Origin: Luteibacter jiangsuensis
GTDB lineage: Bacteria; Pseudomonadota; Gammaproteobacteria; Xanthomonadales; Rhodanobacteraceae
Direction of reading: 5' to 3'
Assembly: GCF_011742555.1 (NCBI RefSeq)
Contig: NZ_JAAQQR010000001.1
Location: forward strand, 558,001-622,000
Length of the DNA: 64,000 nucleotides
Shown here: one piece after another, positions 26,019-36,923 of the stretch
Numbering within the stretch: position 1 is the stretch's first letter
Layout: each line of letters starts with the position of its first letter
The notes under the pieces: model-generated
What the model saw: the letters and a program-made list of their open reading frames with translations, nothing else
What the model was told of the DNA's origin: nothing
The model's database searches: none
Program-made: the position numbers and the translations under genes

Positions 26019-26515
26019 GCCGCTGGCGTCCACCCTCGCCCTCGTCCACGGCGATCATCACGCGCGACGGCTTCGAACGGCTGAAGGCCGAACTCGACCA
26101 TCTGTGGCACACCGTGCGCCCCGAGGTGGTAAAGGCGCTCGCCGCTGCCGCGGCCGAAGGCGATCGCTCCGAGAACGCGGAATACACCTATCGCAAGAAG
26201 CAGCTCGGCGAGATCGACCGGCGCGCCCGTTACCTCAGCAAGCGCATACCGGTGCTGAAGGTCGTGGAAGCATCGCCCACGCAACGCGACGCGGTGTTCT
26301 TCGGCGCCACGATGGAACTGGAAAACGTGGAAACGGGGGAAACGGTGCGCTATCGCATCGTGGGGCCCGACGAGACCGACGCGCGCAAAGGCTGGATCAG
26401 CGTGGATTCGCCACTGGCGCGTGCCGTGCTGAAGAAGCGCATCGACGACGAATTCGACGCCGAGCTACCCGGCGGCCGCACGCGCTTCGCCGTGCTCTCC
26501 GTCGCCTACGACTGA
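26015..26515 (+). CDS. greB: Transcription elongation factor GreB
   Basis: 166 residues. It binds the RNA polymerase secondary channel and stimulates transcript cleavage in backtracked complexes. The coiled-coil N-terminus has the acidic tip in [18 protein letters not shown], where DRSENAEY is the Gre signature. The C-terminal FKBP-like domain contains [16 protein letters not shown] and the [14 protein letters not shown] block. The length and the basic N-terminal stretch match GreB rather than GreA. The start overlaps the previous gene (ATGA). Its last 10 nt overlap the 3' end of the convergent sensor-kinase gene. Confidence 0.93.
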   Translation: MSRWRPPSPSSTAIITRDGFERLKAELDHLWHTVRPEVVKALAAAAAEGDRSENAEYTYRKKQLGEIDRRARYLSKRIPVLKVVEASPTQRDAVFFGATMELENVETGETVRYRIVGPDETDARKGWISVDSPLARAVLKKRIDDEFDAELPGGRTRFAVLSVAYD

Positions 26516-29500
26516 CCGGCGTTCGCGGACAGCGATTCGGCGCACCGCTCCAATCCGTCGGCGAAGCGCGCCACGTCGGCCGCGAACGCATCGAGGGCCA
26601 CCGGATCGACCTCGCCGCCTTCGCGCAAGGCGAACTCCATCTGCTCGCCGCGCTCGCCCACCGCGAAATTCCCGAAGACGTTCACGCCGCCCAGCACATG
26701 GTGCAGCCAGCCCGCCACCTCCTCCGCGTCGCCGTGCTCCAGCAGGGACGACAAACGGCGAAGGGCATCGCGGGTGGTGGCGACACCGGCACGGAGCACC
26801 ATCGCCACCTTGTCGTCGGTACCGAACACACGCCGCATGCGCGCCATGTCGAGTTCGGGCGATGCGTCGGCAGGCGGTGCGAGCCATCGCTCGATGGCGG
26901 CATGAAAGGCATCCAGCCTGATGGGCTTGCGCAGCAGGTCGTCCATGCCCGCGGCGAGACAACGCTCGCGCTGGTCGGAACGCGCGTCTGCCGTCATCGC
27001 GACAATGGGCAGGTGCCGCCCGGAGCCTTCCTCGCGACGGCGGACTTCCCGCGCCAGTTCGTAGCCGTCCATGCGCGGCATGTGGCAGTCCACCAGCAAC
27101 AGGTCATAGGGCGCGGCATCCAGCGCGGCCAGTGCCGCGACGCCGTCTTCCACCACGTCGCAGACATGCCCACGCATCGCGAGTTGCACGCGCACCAGTT
27201 CCTGGTTCACGGGATGATCCTCGGCGAGCAGGATGCGCGCTTCGCGCTGCGCGGAAGACATCGCGGGCGCCGGGACGGCGGATGCGTCGCCCGGCGGCGG
27301 GGGCGCCTTCGCCACCGGCAAGGCCAGGGTCACGGTCACCGTCGTGCCGCGCGCGGGCTCGCTTTCGATGGCGATATGCCCGCCCATGCGTTCGATCAGC
27401 CGGCGCGAGATGCTCAGCCCCAGGCCCGTGCCGCCGAAACGACGATTGGTGGACGAGTCGGCCTGACTGAAAGGGGCGAAGACATGGCGCAGTTTCGCCG
27501 CATGGATGCCGATGCCGGTGTCCGACACGACGATACGCACACCCTGCTGCGCACCTTGCCGGCCGTCCGCATGTACTTCCACACGCACTTCGCCGCGCTC
27601 CGTGAATTTGATGGCGTTGCCCAGCAGGTTGAGCAGCACCTGGCGAAGCCGGCCGTCGTCCACCACGAGGTAGGGCGCCAGCGCATCGTCGATGCTGGAA
27701 CGTAGCAGCAGCCCCTTGGCCTCCGCCTGTGCGGCGAGGATGGCGATGGCGCCCTCGACGATGGCCCGCACGTCGGCCGGCCGCGGATCGAGGTCCAGGT
27801 GCCCTGCCTCGATCTTGGAGAAGTCGAGCACGTCGTCGAGGATGTGCAGCAACGCTTCGGCCGAGTGCTCAATGGTGGACACCATGCTGCGCTGCGATGC
27901 GTCGAGGCGCGTCCGTTCCAGCACGTCGAGCAGACCGATCACGCCATTCATGGGCGTGCGAATTTCGTGGCTGATGGTGGCCAGGAAGTCGCTCTTGGCA
28001 CGCGTGGCGGCCTCCGCCTCGTCGCGTGCGCGCGCCACGCCCTTCGCCGCCAGTTCCTGCGCGGTCACGTCCACCCAGTAGCCGTTCCAGCGCACGGTGC
28101 CGTCGGCCGCCGCCAGCGGCACGGCATCGGAACTCAGGTAACGCATGCGCCCGTCCACCTGCGCCCGGACGGTGACATGCAACGGCTGCAGCTCGCGCGC
28201 GGACCGCTCGAACGCCGCGCGCAGCTTTTCCCGGTCATCGTCCGGGATGCCGGCGAGCATCGTCACCTCGCCGGCCAGCAGTTCGGTGGGTTCCATGCCG
28301 AGGATGCTCTGCGGATCGCCGCCGACATAGGTCATGGCGTAGGTTCCGTCCGTGCCGCGCACGGCTTCGTAAACCACCGCCGGCACGTGCGCCGTCACTT
28401 CGGCGAGGCGGCGCTCCGTGCGCTCGCGCCGCCGCGTTTCGCGGCGCAGGTTGAGGTACGCATAGCTGATCGCGACCAGTGAGATCAGCAGGACCGCGAC
28501 GAACGGCAGCACGCGGCTGGCGATCTCGTGCCATGTGGGGCCGACGATGTAATGCGAGGCGAACCATGTGTTGCGGATCTCCTGCTGTCGATGCACGGGC
28601 AGGTTCACGAGCGCGCGATTGACCAGCGGCAGCAGCGGTGCAAGATCGCGACTGACGCCGATCGCTATGGCCTCGCTGTCGCCGGTGGGTGCGGCGACCT
28701 TCAACTGTCCGAGGAACGCATCGCGGATGTGGTAATCGACGGAAGCGAGGTTGCCGACGAAGGCGTCGCCCTCCCCTGCGGCGAGACGGCGCATGCCTTC
28801 CCGCTCGGTGTCCACCGGCATCGCCTGTACGTTCGGAATGCCTTCGAGCAGACGGCGGATGGGTTCACGCGTGACGTTGCCCAGCACACGTTTTCCGGCG
28901 AGGTCGTCCACGCCTGCGATCGTCGGTGCGCCCTCGCGCGTGACGATCATGATGGGAAAATCCAGGTACGGCACGCTGGGCTCCAGGTGCGGGAACGTGG
29001 CGCTCTGCGGGTTGATCGCCGCGACCAGGTCCACCTCACCGTTGCGCACCTTCTGCACGGTATCCGCCCAGTTCTCGCTCGGCACCTGGGTGAGCCGGAT
29101 GCCCAGTTCCGCGGCCACCTCCCGCACATAGTCCAGCGCGAGCCCTTCCGCCTCGCCTCTTCCCGAGAGGAGGCTGAAAGGCGCATAGCTCGGGTCCACC
29201 CCCAGGCGAAGCGCCGGCAGAGCCTTCAACCACGCCTTCTCCTTCGCACTGAGCGGAATGCCGGCCTGCTGCGGACGGGGCGCGATGTCCCTGCCGATCC
29301 ACCGGGCGCGCAGGCGCCCATGGTCGGCCGCCGTGAGCTCGGCCAGTGCGTCGTCGATGGCCCGCCCCAGGGGCGCGCGGTCAGCCGGTACCGCAAAGGC
29401 AAGCGCGCTGATCGGCAGTGCCAGCGGTGCGCCCACGCGCAGTTGGGACTCCAGCCCCAGGCGTGAGACGAATTCCCGTGCGGAATAGGGATTGTCGAGA

Positions 29501-30066
29501 TAGGCGGTGACCTCGCCCGACCGCACGAGCGCCAGCGCTTCGGCCGTCGACCGCGTTTCCACGAGCGTGGTTTCGGGAAGTTCGCGGCGCAGCGCCGTCA
29601 GGTCGAAATAACCCGTGTGCACGGCGAGCCGCTTCCCGCGCAGGTCGTCCGGGCGATGGACGACGGGGGCGTCCGCGCGCTCGACCAGCGCGGGCAGCGA
29701 TTCGAAATAGGTGGCGCCGATGCGGATGCCCGGCATGCCCTTTTCCACCGGCGTGACCGAGGTGGCGACATCGATCTCGCCCCGTGCCAGCGCACCGAGC
29801 AATTCCGGCCAGCTGGAAAAGGTCCGCGTCTGCAGCGTGACACCCAGTTCCTTCGCAATCTGGCGAAGGTAGTCGGGCCCCAGGCCCTCCAGTTCGCCGT
29901 CCCGCAATTCCTCGAACGGCGGGTAGCCCTCCTGGTAGGCGCCCACCGTAAGCACCGGGTGGTGGCGCAGCCATTCCGCGTCCTGGCGCGACGATGGGGC
30001 ATCGGCAGACGCCTTCGCCGTCAGGGCAAGCACGACCAGGATTAACAGGAGCAGGCGTCGGATCAC
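26506..30066 (-). CDS. BvgS/EvgS-type hybrid sensor histidine kinase
   Basis: About 1186 residues, using GTG 30066 ([20 protein letters not shown] gives a signal peptide). An ATG at 30153 is in frame but overlaps the divergent regulator's start, so it is less likely. Two periplasmic SBP_bac_3-like domains (about 30-250 and 270-490) are followed by a membrane helix near 530. A PAS domain comes next, then HisKA with [11 protein letters not shown] and an HATPase with [12 protein letters not shown] and [15 protein letters not shown] receiver domain has [13 protein letters not shown], and a C-terminal HPt has WLHHVLGG (phosphoacceptor His). This is a full four-step phosphorelay, as in BvgS and EvgS. 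The probable partner is the divergent response regulator, 85 bp away. Confidence 0.93.
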   Translation of the reverse strand: MIRRLLLLILVVLALTAKASADAPSSRQDAEWLRHHPVLTVGAYQEGYPPFEELRDGELEGLGPDYLRQIAKELGVTLQTRTFSSWPELLGALARGEIDVATSVTPVEKGMPGIRIGATYFESLPALVERADAPVVHRPDDLRGKRLAVHTGYFDLTALRRELPETTLVETRSTAEALALVRSGEVTAYLDNPYSAREFVSRLGLESQLRVGAPLALPISALAFAVPADRAPLGRAIDDALAELTAADHGRLRARWIGRDIAPRPQQAGIPLSAKEKAWLKALPALRLGVDPSYAPFSLLSGRGEAEGLALDYVREVAAELGIRLTQVPSENWADTVQKVRNGEVDLVAAINPQSATFPHLEPSVPYLDFPIMIVTREGAPTIAGVDDLAGKRVLGNVTREPIRRLLEGIPNVQAMPVDTEREGMRRLAAGEGDAFVGNLASVDYHIRDAFLGQLKVAAPTGDSEAIAIGVSRDLAPLLPLVNRALVNLPVHRQQEIRNTWFASHYIVGPTWHEIASRVLPFVAVLLISLVAISYAYLNLRRETRRRERTERRLAEVTAHVPAVVYEAVRGTDGTYAMTYVGGDPQSILGMEPTELLAGEVTMLAGIPDDDREKLRAAFERSARELQPLHVTVRAQVDGRMRYLSSDAVPLAAADGTVRWNGYWVDVTAQELAAKGVARARDEAEAATRAKSDFLATISHEIRTPMNGVIGLLDVLERTRLDASQRSMVSTIEHSAEALLHILDDVLDFSKIEAGHLDLDPRPADVRAIVEGAIAILAAQAEAKGLLLRSSIDDALAPYLVVDDGRLRQVLLNLLGNAIKFTERGEVRVEVHADGRQGAQQGVRIVVSDTGIGIHAAKLRHVFAPFSQADSSTNRRFGGTGLGLSISRRLIERMGGHIAIESEPARGTTVTVTLALPVAKAPPPPGDASAVPAPAMSSAQREARILLAEDHPVNQELVRVQLAMRGHVCDVVEDGVAALAALDAAPYDLLLVDCHMPRMDGYELAREVRRREEGSGRHLPIVAMTADARSDQRERCLAAGMDDLLRKPIRLDAFHAAIERWLAPPADASPELDMARMRRVFGTDDKVAMVLRAGVATTRDALRRLSSLLEHGDAEEVAGWLHHVLGGVNVFGNFAVGERGEQMEFALREGGEVDPVALDAFAADVARFADGLERCAESLSANAGQS

Positions 30067-30151
30067 TTGGCGGGGTTCGTTGCGGGCACGTTCGTGGGCA
30101 TAATCGGTCCGAAGTCGGCAGTACCGCAATGCAGTAAGGAGAACACGAGGC

Positions 30152-30787
30152 ATGTCACTCAAGGTCATTCTGGCAGACGACCACCCCCTGGTTCTCGTTG
30201 GTGGCGCCTTGGCGCTGAGGACCGCGCATATCGACGTGGTGGGTGAAGCTCAGTCCGCGGACGAGCTCCTGTCCATGCTCGGCGACCGCGCATGTGACGT
30301 CGTGATTACGGATTTTCTCATGCCGAGCGACCGACAGGACGACGGTTTCCCCCTGATCGAAAGGATCGTGAAGGAGCATCCGCGGGTTGCGGTGGTGGTT
30401 CTCACCATGATCAATCGGCCCGCAGCGTTGATGTCGATGCTCAATCGCGGCGTGCTGGGCATCGTCGACAAGCGCGCGCCCATGGACGAATTGCCGGTTG
30501 CCGCGCGGGCGGTGGCAAACGGCGAAACCTATCTCAGCGAAACGCTCCTGGAGATCCTCAACGAGACGGACGAAGTATCCGACGCCATGCCCGGCGCGCC
30601 ACTGTCGCCGCGCGAAACGGAGGTGATCAAGGCCTTCGTCGCCGGTATGTCGCTCCAGCAGATCGCGGATCGCGAAGGCAAATCGGTGAAGACCATCAGC
30701 AGGCAGAAGCGCGACGCGATGCGCAAGCTGGGCGTGCACCACGACGGCCTGCTCCTCGACTACGTGCGCGATCACGGGCTGGTGTAG
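30152..30787 (+). CDS. RcsB/BvgA-like LuxR-family response regulator
   Basis: 211 residues with an AAGGAG site before ATG 30152. The receiver starts LKVILADDHPLVLVGG, with phosphoacceptor Asp54 in VVITDFLMPSDRQDDG. The SD..DDG insertion after the Asp is the pattern I know from RcsB. The LuxR-type helix-turn-helix is PLSPRETEVIKAFVAGMSLQQ followed by KTISRQKRDAMRKLGV (here in pieces). It reads divergently from the BvgS-type kinase and is its probable output regulator. Target genes are unknown. The downstream gap holds REP element A2. Confidence 0.92.
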   Translation: MSLKVILADDHPLVLVGGALALRTAHIDVVGEAQSADELLSMLGDRACDVVITDFLMPSDRQDDGFPLIERIVKEHPRVAVVVLTMINRPAALMSMLNRGVLGIVDKRAPMDELPVAARAVANGETYLSETLLEILNETDEVSDAMPGAPLSPRETEVIKAFVAGMSLQQIADREGKSVKTISRQKRDAMRKLGVHHDGLLLDYVRDHGLV

Positions 30788-30813
30788 GCACTGGACGATC
30801 CCATAGCGGACGG

Positions 30814-30912
30814 TCGTAGGAGCGCGCCCTGCGCGACATCTTTTGAGGCCGTGAGAAGCAGGTCCTGCTACTTCTCGCGAAAAGATGTCGCGCGCAAGGC
30901 GCGCTCCTACGA
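30814..30912. repeat. REP-like palindrome, family A, full element (A2)
   Basis: Arms 30814-30844 (TCGTAGGAGCGCGCC...) and 30880-30912 are nearly complementary, with one arm missing 2 bp of the GCGC run. The element fills the space between the response-regulator gene and the convergent DUF3025 gene. The stop codon of the latter (30907-30909) lies inside the right arm. Confidence 0.9.
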
Positions 30913-31698
30913 CAGCGGCGCCGGATAAACGCGGCCAGCCCGCAGCGGCTGGAAACAAGGCGCGGAGCGGTAGAACGATTCGCTATCCGTGTCGGCATGC
31001 CACCCCGGCACGCCGGACACCGGCAACGGCCGTAATTCCAGCGGATCGACCAGCACCGCGCCGGAAGCGATCGCTTCCGCGCAACGATGGGCGGCGTCGT
31101 TCCCGCCGAGGACGACCAGCGCCTTGCCGACCAGCAATTTGCCGGGCGTCAGCGCATGTTCCAGCAGCGCGTGGCCGAACACATCCACGCCCGCCTCGCC
31201 GCCGAGCCAGGCGTCGCGAAAGGTCCAGAACAGGCGATGCCAGTCGTGCGCATCCCACGCGTCGAGCATGCGGCCGTCCGTCAGCGTCACGATGACACCG
31301 GCCTCGTCGAAGTGGGTGAGCGCGTACTGCGGGCGCGAGCGTTCGCGCGGGCCCATGATGGCGATCTCCGCCATCTGTCGCGCATTCAGTGTCTGCTTGA
31401 TCGCGCCGTAACGCAGCCACACCAGCGCGTTGAAAAGGTCGTGCCAGTTCGCCGGGCGCGTCGCGATGGCGCCGTGCCGTGCGATGCGTTCCTCATAGTG
31501 CAGGCCGTCGGCAAGCAGGGCCTTGTCCTGCAACACGAACCGGTGGCGTGCCCCTTCCGGCCACAGCGCATTCAGTTCGACGATGGAAGGCCATGCCTCG
31601 GCGCGCAGAAGTGACGCAAAGCATGACCATGCCGACAACGGCGGCGCCGCGAGCACGCTCCGGTCGAGCGCCTCCCGCGTTGGCGCCACGTACCGCAC
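30907..31698 (-). CDS. DUF3025-family protein
   Basis: 263 residues, predicted soluble, no signal peptide. Recognised by segments FNALVWLRYGAIKQTLNA, LTHFDEAGVIVTL and WHRLFWTFRDAWLGG, which I know from the DUF3025 family of Proteobacteria (function unknown). Start MRYVAPTREALDRS lies 4 nt from rimO's stop codon, so it is probably the second gene of a rimO operon. The last two codons, TCG and the TAG stop, are within REP element A2. The C-terminus (GRVYPAPLS) may therefore differ from relatives. Confidence 0.82.
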   Translation of the reverse strand: MRYVAPTREALDRSVLAAPPLSAWSCFASLLRAEAWPSIVELNALWPEGARHRFVLQDKALLADGLHYEERIARHGAIATRPANWHDLFNALVWLRYGAIKQTLNARQMAEIAIMGPRERSRPQYALTHFDEAGVIVTLTDGRMLDAWDAHDWHRLFWTFRDAWLGGEAGVDVFGHALLEHALTPGKLLVGKALVVLGGNDAAHRCAEAIASGAVLVDPLELRPLPVSGVPGWHADTDSESFYRSAPCFQPLRAGRVYPAPLS

Positions 31699-31702
31699 TG
31701 GC

Positions 31703-33025
31703 TCAGGCCAGGCGGCCGTACAGATCGTGCGCGTCGGCCTCTTCGACCACCACGTCGACGAACTGGCCCGGCTTCAGCAGTTGCCCGTCGTCGATCCGCA
31801 CGGCACCGTCGATCTCCGGCGCGTCGGCACTGGAACGACCCCAGGCACCCTCGGCGTCGATCTCGTCGACCAGCACCTTGATCGTCTTCCCCACCTTGCG
31901 CTGCAGCTTCGCCGCGGAAATTTCAGCCTGCACCGCCATGAACTGCTCGAGGCGGTCTTCCTTCAGTTCCTCGTCGACCTGGCCGGGCAGATCGTTGGCC
32001 TTCGCGCCATCCACCGGCGAGTAGGCGAACGCGCCCACGCGGTCGAGCTCCGCTTCGCGCAGGAAGTCGAGCAGCTCCTGGAACTCCGCATCGGTTTCGC
32101 CGGGAAACCCGACGATGAACGTGCTGCGGATGGTCAGCTCCGGTACCTGGCGACGCCAGTTCTGGATGCGCTCCAGGGTCTTGTCCACGTTGCCGGGGCG
32201 CTTCATCAGCTTGAGGATGCGCGGGCTGGCGTGCTGGAACGGGATGTCGAGGTACGGGAGGATCTTGCCGTCCGCCATCAACGGCATGACCTCGTCCACG
32301 TGCGGGTACGGATAGACGTAGTGCAGGCGCGTCCAGATACCGAGTTCGGAAAGGCCTTCGCAGAGTTCCGTCATGCGCGTGCGGTACGACTTGCCGCGCC
32401 ATTCGCGCTCCGCGTAACGAACGTCCACACCGTAGGCACTGGTGTCCTGCGAGACGACCAGCAATTCCTTCACCCCACCCTTCGCGAGCTTCTCGGCCTC
32501 GATCAGCACCTGATCCACGGGCCGGCTGACGAGGTCGCCGCGCATCGACGGAATGATGCAAAAGCTGCAACGGTGATTGCAGCCTTCCGATATCTTCAGG
32601 TACGCATAGTGCTTCGGCGTGAGCTTCACGCCGGTGTCCGGCACGAGGTCGAGGAACTTGTTCCGCGTGGGCGGCAGCGCCTGGTGCACCGCACTCATCA
32701 CCGACGCGTAATCCTGCGGCCCCGTGATCGCCAGGACGTCGGGATAGCTCTCGCGGATCAGTTCCTGACGCTTGCCCAGGCAGCCGGTGACGATCACCTT
32801 GCCGTTCTCGTGCAGTGCCTCGCCGATGGCGTCGAGCGATTCCTGCACGGCCGAATCGATGAAACCGCACGTGTTCACCACCACCGCGTCGGCGGCGGAA
32901 TACGTGGGCACGATCTCGTACCCCTCGACTTTCAACTGGGTGAGGATGCGTTCGGAATCGACGAGGGCCTTCGGGCAGCCGAGGCTGACGAAACCGATCT
33001 TCTGGGTCTGGGCGGCCTGGGACAT
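31703..33025 (-). CDS. rimO: Ribosomal protein S12 methylthiotransferase
   Basis: 440 residues, radical-SAM methylthiotransferase that modifies an aspartate of ribosomal protein S12. The MTTase domain has Cys in [30 protein letters not shown] and VTGCLGKR. The radical-SAM cluster motif is [15 protein letters not shown] (CX3CX2C). The C-terminal TRAM domain (about the last 70 residues) includes [14 protein letters not shown]. It is full length. It reads leftward, with the DUF3025 gene just downstream and the dienelactone hydrolase divergent at 33162. Confidence 0.97.
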   Translation of the reverse strand: MSQAAQTQKIGFVSLGCPKALVDSERILTQLKVEGYEIVPTYSAADAVVVNTCGFIDSAVQESLDAIGEALHENGKVIVTGCLGKRQELIRESYPDVLAITGPQDYASVMSAVHQALPPTRNKFLDLVPDTGVKLTPKHYAYLKISEGCNHRCSFCIIPSMRGDLVSRPVDQVLIEAEKLAKGGVKELLVVSQDTSAYGVDVRYAEREWRGKSYRTRMTELCEGLSELGIWTRLHYVYPYPHVDEVMPLMADGKILPYLDIPFQHASPRILKLMKRPGNVDKTLERIQNWRRQVPELTIRSTFIVGFPGETDAEFQELLDFLREAELDRVGAFAYSPVDGAKANDLPGQVDEELKEDRLEQFMAVQAEISAAKLQRKVGKTIKVLVDEIDAEGAWGRSSADAPEIDGAVRIDDGQLLKPGQFVDVVVEEADAHDLYGRLA

Positions 33026-33161
33026 GCCGTGGGTACCGGGGGGAGGAAACCGCGCATTATAGCGGGTCCTGCCGAAAGCCGTTTCCCGTCAATCCCCGTC
33101 GACAGTCTTGCGGCTAAGATGCCCGGTCTGCTCCCTTCCCCGAACCGACGGAGATCCAGCC

Positions 33162-33842
33162 ATGGGCCACACCCTGATCCTTGACACCTCCCGCCCGCAT
33201 GAAAGCATGGACGCCTACGTGGCCGAGCCCTCTGGCACACCCCGGGGCGGCATCGTCGTCATCCAGGAGATTTTTGGCGTCAATGCGCACATACGCAGCG
33301 TGGCCGATCGCTTCGCCGAAGAAGGCTACGTCGCCATTGCACCGGCGCTTTTCGATCCCGTGGAGAAAGGCGCCGAACTCGGCTACGACCAGGAGGGCGT
33401 GCAGAAAGGCCTTAAGATGGTGGCGGAGCTTGGCCTGCTGCGCCCGATGCAGGATGTGGGCATTGCCGCCGCGCTGATCGCGGATCGCTACAAGGTCAAG
33501 GTCGGTTCCGTGGGTTATTGCTGGGGCGGCACCGTGGCGATGCTCGCCGGCTTCCGCCTGGGCCTGCCTTCGGCAAGTTATTACGGCGCGCGCAACGTGC
33601 CCTTTCTCACCGAGCCTGCCAAGGCCAACGTGATCTTCCACTTCGGCGAGCGCGACCATTCCATTCCGCCCGAGATGGTGGAGAAGCACCGCGAACTGAA
33701 GCCGGAGATGGACACCTGGGTGTATCCGGCGGATCACGGGTTCAATCGCGAGGTCGGGTCCAGTTACGACGAGCCCAGTGCGAAACTCGCCATGGAGCGC
33801 ACCCTGGCTTTCTTCGCGCGCGAACTCGCACCGCAGGGCTGA
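33162..33842 (+). CDS. Dienelactone hydrolase family protein
   Basis: 226 residues, start MGHTLILDTSRPHES at 33162 with GGAG upstream; the in-frame extension to 33108 was rejected. It has the alpha/beta-hydrolase fold with Cys nucleophile in VGYCWGGTVAML, Asp in GERDHSIPPE and His in YPADHGFNREVG, giving a complete Cys-Asp-His triad. The IQEIFGVNAHIRSVAD block near residue 35 is conserved in this family. It hydrolyses dienelactone or related lactones/esters; the physiological substrate is open. The HIT-family gene starts directly after its stop codon. Confidence 0.93.
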   Translation: MGHTLILDTSRPHESMDAYVAEPSGTPRGGIVVIQEIFGVNAHIRSVADRFAEEGYVAIAPALFDPVEKGAELGYDQEGVQKGLKMVAELGLLRPMQDVGIAAALIADRYKVKVGSVGYCWGGTVAMLAGFRLGLPSASYYGARNVPFLTEPAKANVIFHFGERDHSIPPEMVEKHRELKPEMDTWVYPADHGFNREVGSSYDEPSAKLAMERTLAFFARELAPQG

Positions 33843-33843
33843 C

Positions 33844-34257
33844 GTGGACGCCGCTTTCGAACTGGATGCCCGCCTCGCCGCCGACACCCTTCCCGTCGGC
33901 GACCTTCCGCTGTGCCGCGTGCTCCTGATGCGGGACAGTCGCTACGCCTGGCTCGTGCTCGTTCCGCGGCGCGCGGACATGGTGGAGGTATCGGACCTGG
34001 ACGAGAGCGAGCGTGCGACGCTGTGGCGCGAAGTGGATCGCGCGGCAGCCGCGCTGCGGGCTGCCGCGCCTTGCGACAAGGTGAACATCGGCGCCCTCGG
34101 CAACATCGTGCGCCAGTTGCACGTGCACGTGCTGGCGCGTGTGGAGGGCGATGCGGCGTGGCCGGGGCCCGTCTGGGGGCACGGTGCCGCGGTGCCGTAC
34201 GACGGTGGCGAGGCGGAGCGGCTGGTGGGGGCGCTTCGGGGACTTCTCGAGGTCTAG
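33844..34257 (+). CDS. HIT-family protein (histidine-triad nucleotide hydrolase-like)
   Basis: 137 residues from GTG 33844, one base after the dienelactone hydrolase stop. A longer frame starting inside the previous gene is unlikely. The family signature appears as IVRQLHVHVLARVEG. It shows two of the three His of the usual H-x-H-x-H triad, with Gln at the first position, which is common in the short bacterial HIT branch. The N-terminal LCRVLLMRDSRYAWLVLVPR block matches too. Such enzymes hydrolyse nucleoside phosphoramidates or related nucleotides. It is probably co-transcribed with the hydrolase. Confidence 0.85.
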   Translation: MDAAFELDARLAADTLPVGDLPLCRVLLMRDSRYAWLVLVPRRADMVEVSDLDESERATLWREVDRAAAALRAAAPCDKVNIGALGNIVRQLHVHVLARVEGDAAWPGPVWGHGAAVPYDGGEAERLVGALRGLLEV

Positions 34258-34320
34258 GCGCGAAGCGAGTGCAGGAAACAAACGAGGCGCCGCAGGAAGT
34301 ACCTGGGCGCCTCGCGAGAA

Positions 34321-34350
34321 TCTGTCGCGAGCAGGGCTCGCTCCTACAAC
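34321..34350. repeat. REP-like family A single arm, degenerate (A5)
   Basis: One arm (CTGTCGCGAGCAGGGCTCGCTCCTACA-like) lies between the convergent HIT and lipoprotein genes. The arm differs from the A consensus at several GC positions and has no partner arm nearby. Confidence 0.75.
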
Positions 34351-34372
34351 AACGACGGGGCGAGCCTGCGGC

Positions 34373-34864
34373 TTACTGCTGCGTCTGCGGGTCGTATGCG
34401 CCGCTGGACGCGTCCTTGCCCTGCATGCGGTCGGGCAGCGCCGCCTTGTGCGGGGTGTCCTCGAGCTGGCGGGCCTTCTCTTCCACGGCGTTCAGGCGAA
34501 CCAGTTCGCCCTTCTTGTCGTAGTAGACGGTGAAGCCGTAGTCGAGCTGCATGCGCGCGAGGAAGCCGAGATGGGCGTCGCGAATCTTGGAATCGTCGCT
34601 GGGCAGCACCAGCACCGTCTTCGGCAGCTTGCCCTGGTCTTTCAGGTAAGCGAAATGGCTACCCGTGTCGGCCGCGGACAGCACGGCGCCGTCGACGAGG
34701 AACTGGCCGCTCTTGTACGCCTTGATGGTGTAGTCGAACTGCCCCTGCTCCGCCGCGACGTGGTCGGACTTGGACGCGCCACGATGGCAGCCGGCAAGCA
34801 CCAGCATGCTGGCGAGGAAGATCGCCGCGGCGGCGCGGGCCATCAGGGTGGGAAGTCGGATCAT
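34373..34864 (-). CDS. Small hypothetical lipoprotein
   Basis: 163 residues. The signal has lipobox LVLAGC with the modified Cys at position 26, so the protein is anchored in the inner or outer membrane. The mature part starts HRGASKSDHVAAEQG, with DYTIKAYKSGQFLVDGAVL and YLKDQGKLPKTVLVLPSD following. This resembles small biopolymer-transport-like or ExbD-shaped periplasmic folds, but only weakly. The C-terminus is polar and Gln-rich (PQTQQ). The family is not recognised. It reads leftward and is preceded by a 169-bp gap holding REP arm B1. Confidence 0.65.
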   Translation of the reverse strand: MIRLPTLMARAAAAIFLASMLVLAGCHRGASKSDHVAAEQGQFDYTIKAYKSGQFLVDGAVLSAADTGSHFAYLKDQGKLPKTVLVLPSDDSKIRDAHLGFLARMQLDYGFTVYYDKKGELVRLNAVEEKARQLEDTPHKAALPDRMQGKDASSGAYDPQTQQ

Positions 34865-35003
34865 GCGGTGTCTCCGTGGATCGGGTATGGCGGTGAAAGG
34901 CCCAAGTCTACCGCGCGCGCGGTGTACGGGGGCAAACCGGGGTCTCGGCGGGGCGGTTCTTCGCGACACCGCGCTTCATGGCTTCGCCGCTTCGTTGGCT
35001 TTT

Positions 35004-35024
35004 CGCCGCTGAAGCGGCTCCCAC
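35004..35024. repeat. REP-like family B single arm (B1)
   Basis: Single arm CGCCGCTGAAGCGGCTCCCAC with internal hairpin GCCGC-TGAA-GCGGC, between the dcd gene end and the lipoprotein gene. Full copies of family B lie at 41011, 51057, 51627 and 63217. Confidence 0.8.
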
Positions 35025-35033
35025 GGGGGGGTG

Positions 35034-35600
<567 letters not shown>

Positions 35601-35667
35601 TGCTGTCTCTCCCTCGCTGGAGCCGGAAAGGTAAAGGAACGTGCCCGAACGCGCCAGCAGGCGCGTT

Positions 35668-36753
35668 TCAGGTGTTCTGGATGACGATCTTCGGGAAACC
35701 GATGGCCTTGTTCCGCGCCTGCAGCGAAAGCCTCGCCGCCGTGCTGCGGGCAATGGCCCTGTAGCGCATGGCCAGGTCGGAGTCCGGGATGGCGGCGACC
35801 GTGGGCCGCCCTTCGTCGGCCTGCTCGCGGATGCGGATGTCCAGCGGCAGGTCGCCCAGGTAGGGGATACCGGCCTCCCCCGCCATGCGCGCGCCGCCGC
35901 CATGGCCGAAGATGTGCTCCTCGTGGCCGCAGTTCGAACAGATGTGGGTCGCCATGTTCTCCACCACACCGAGGACCGGGACCTCCACCTTGCGGAACAT
36001 GCCCAGCGCCTTGCGGGCGTCCAGCAGCGCGATGTCCTGCGGGGTGGTGACGATCACGGCGCCGGAAACCGGCACCTTCTGCGACAGCGTGAGCTGGATA
36101 TCGCCGGTGCCCGGCGGGAGGTCGATGAACAGGTAATCGAGATCGTCCCAGCGTGTATCGGTAAGCAGTTGCATCAGCGCCTGGGTGACCATCGGACCAC
36201 GCCAGATCATGGGCGTATCCTCGTCGATCAGCACCCCGATGGACATGGCCTGCAAGCCGTGCGCCCGCATGGGCTCGATGCTCTTGCCGTCCGGCGAGGT
36301 GGGCTTGCCGCTCAGGCCGAGCATCCGGGGCTGGCTGGGGCCGTAGATGTCGGCATCGAGGATGCCCACCTTCGCGCCTTCGGCCACCAGGGCGAGTGCC
36401 AGGTTCACCGACACGGTGGACTTGCCGACGCCGCCCTTGCCCGACGCCACGGCCACGACGTTCTTCACACCCGGCAATGGCGCGAGCTGGCCCTGCACCT
36501 TGTGGGCGTGCACACGCCAGCCTACCGAGACCGCCGCGGACGCGATGGCCGGATCCGCCTCCAGGGCCGCCTTCGCCTCCGCCGTGGCCTGCTCGACGTA
36601 ACCCGCGGCGGGGTAGCCCAGTTGGATATCGACGGAGACGCGGTCGCCGTCCACGCCGACGGCACGGACGGACGCGCCCAGCCCTTGCCCGGAGTGGGGG
36701 TCGACGAGGCGGTCGAGGATGCCGCGGACGAGGGTTTCGCTGGCCTGGGTCAT
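35668..36753 (-). CDS. apbC: Mrp/ApbC-type iron-sulfur cluster carrier
   Basis: 361 residues. The N-terminal MIP18/DUF59-like domain spans about residues 1-90. A P-loop ATPase of the ParA/NBP35 class follows, with the deviant Walker [20 protein letters not shown] near residue 105. The cluster-binding CxxC is in [14 protein letters not shown]. Such proteins transfer Fe-S clusters to apoproteins. It is the first gene of the leftward apbC-dcd pair, and a single REP A arm (36787) lies just upstream of it. Confidence 0.95.
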   Translation of the reverse strand: MTQASETLVRGILDRLVDPHSGQGLGASVRAVGVDGDRVSVDIQLGYPAAGYVEQATAEAKAALEADPAIASAAVSVGWRVHAHKVQGQLAPLPGVKNVVAVASGKGGVGKSTVSVNLALALVAEGAKVGILDADIYGPSQPRMLGLSGKPTSPDGKSIEPMRAHGLQAMSIGVLIDEDTPMIWRGPMVTQALMQLLTDTRWDDLDYLFIDLPPGTGDIQLTLSQKVPVSGAVIVTTPQDIALLDARKALGMFRKVEVPVLGVVENMATHICSNCGHEEHIFGHGGGARMAGEAGIPYLGDLPLDIRIREQADEGRPTVAAIPDSDLAMRYRAIARSTAARLSLQARNKAIGFPKIVIQNT

Positions 36754-36786
36754 TTTGGCGTGGGGAAATTCGGAGACCTCCCATTA

Positions 36787-36822
36787 TGTAGGAGCGCGCC
36801 CTGCGCGCGACAGCTTTTCGCC
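36787..36822. repeat. REP-like family A single arm (A3)
   Basis: TGTAGGAGCGCGCCCTGCGCGC arm (longer arm at these coordinates) with the CAGCTTTTCGCC continuation typical of family A, but without a right arm. It lies in the divergent gap before the apbC and DUF2147 genes. Confidence 0.85.
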
Positions 36823-36923
36823 CCGGCCCACGGCCGGCCGCCTCTGGCGCGATGCAGCTTGACGGCAGCGCCGGGGCTCGTCAGGCTCGCCCATACCTGA
36901 CCGTATGGGGAGCCCGCAAGCCT

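Noticed and set aside
27414-28081. Separate small kinase gene or frameshift in the sensor kinase
   Set aside because: The several frames in this part are shadows; the single 1186-residue frame carries all domains in order without interruption.
30067-30168. Upstream ATG (30153) for the hybrid kinase
   Set aside because: It would overlap the divergent regulator's start codon and add a charged stretch before the signal peptide; GTG 30066 gives a proper signal sequence, although it lacks a clear Shine-Dalgarno.
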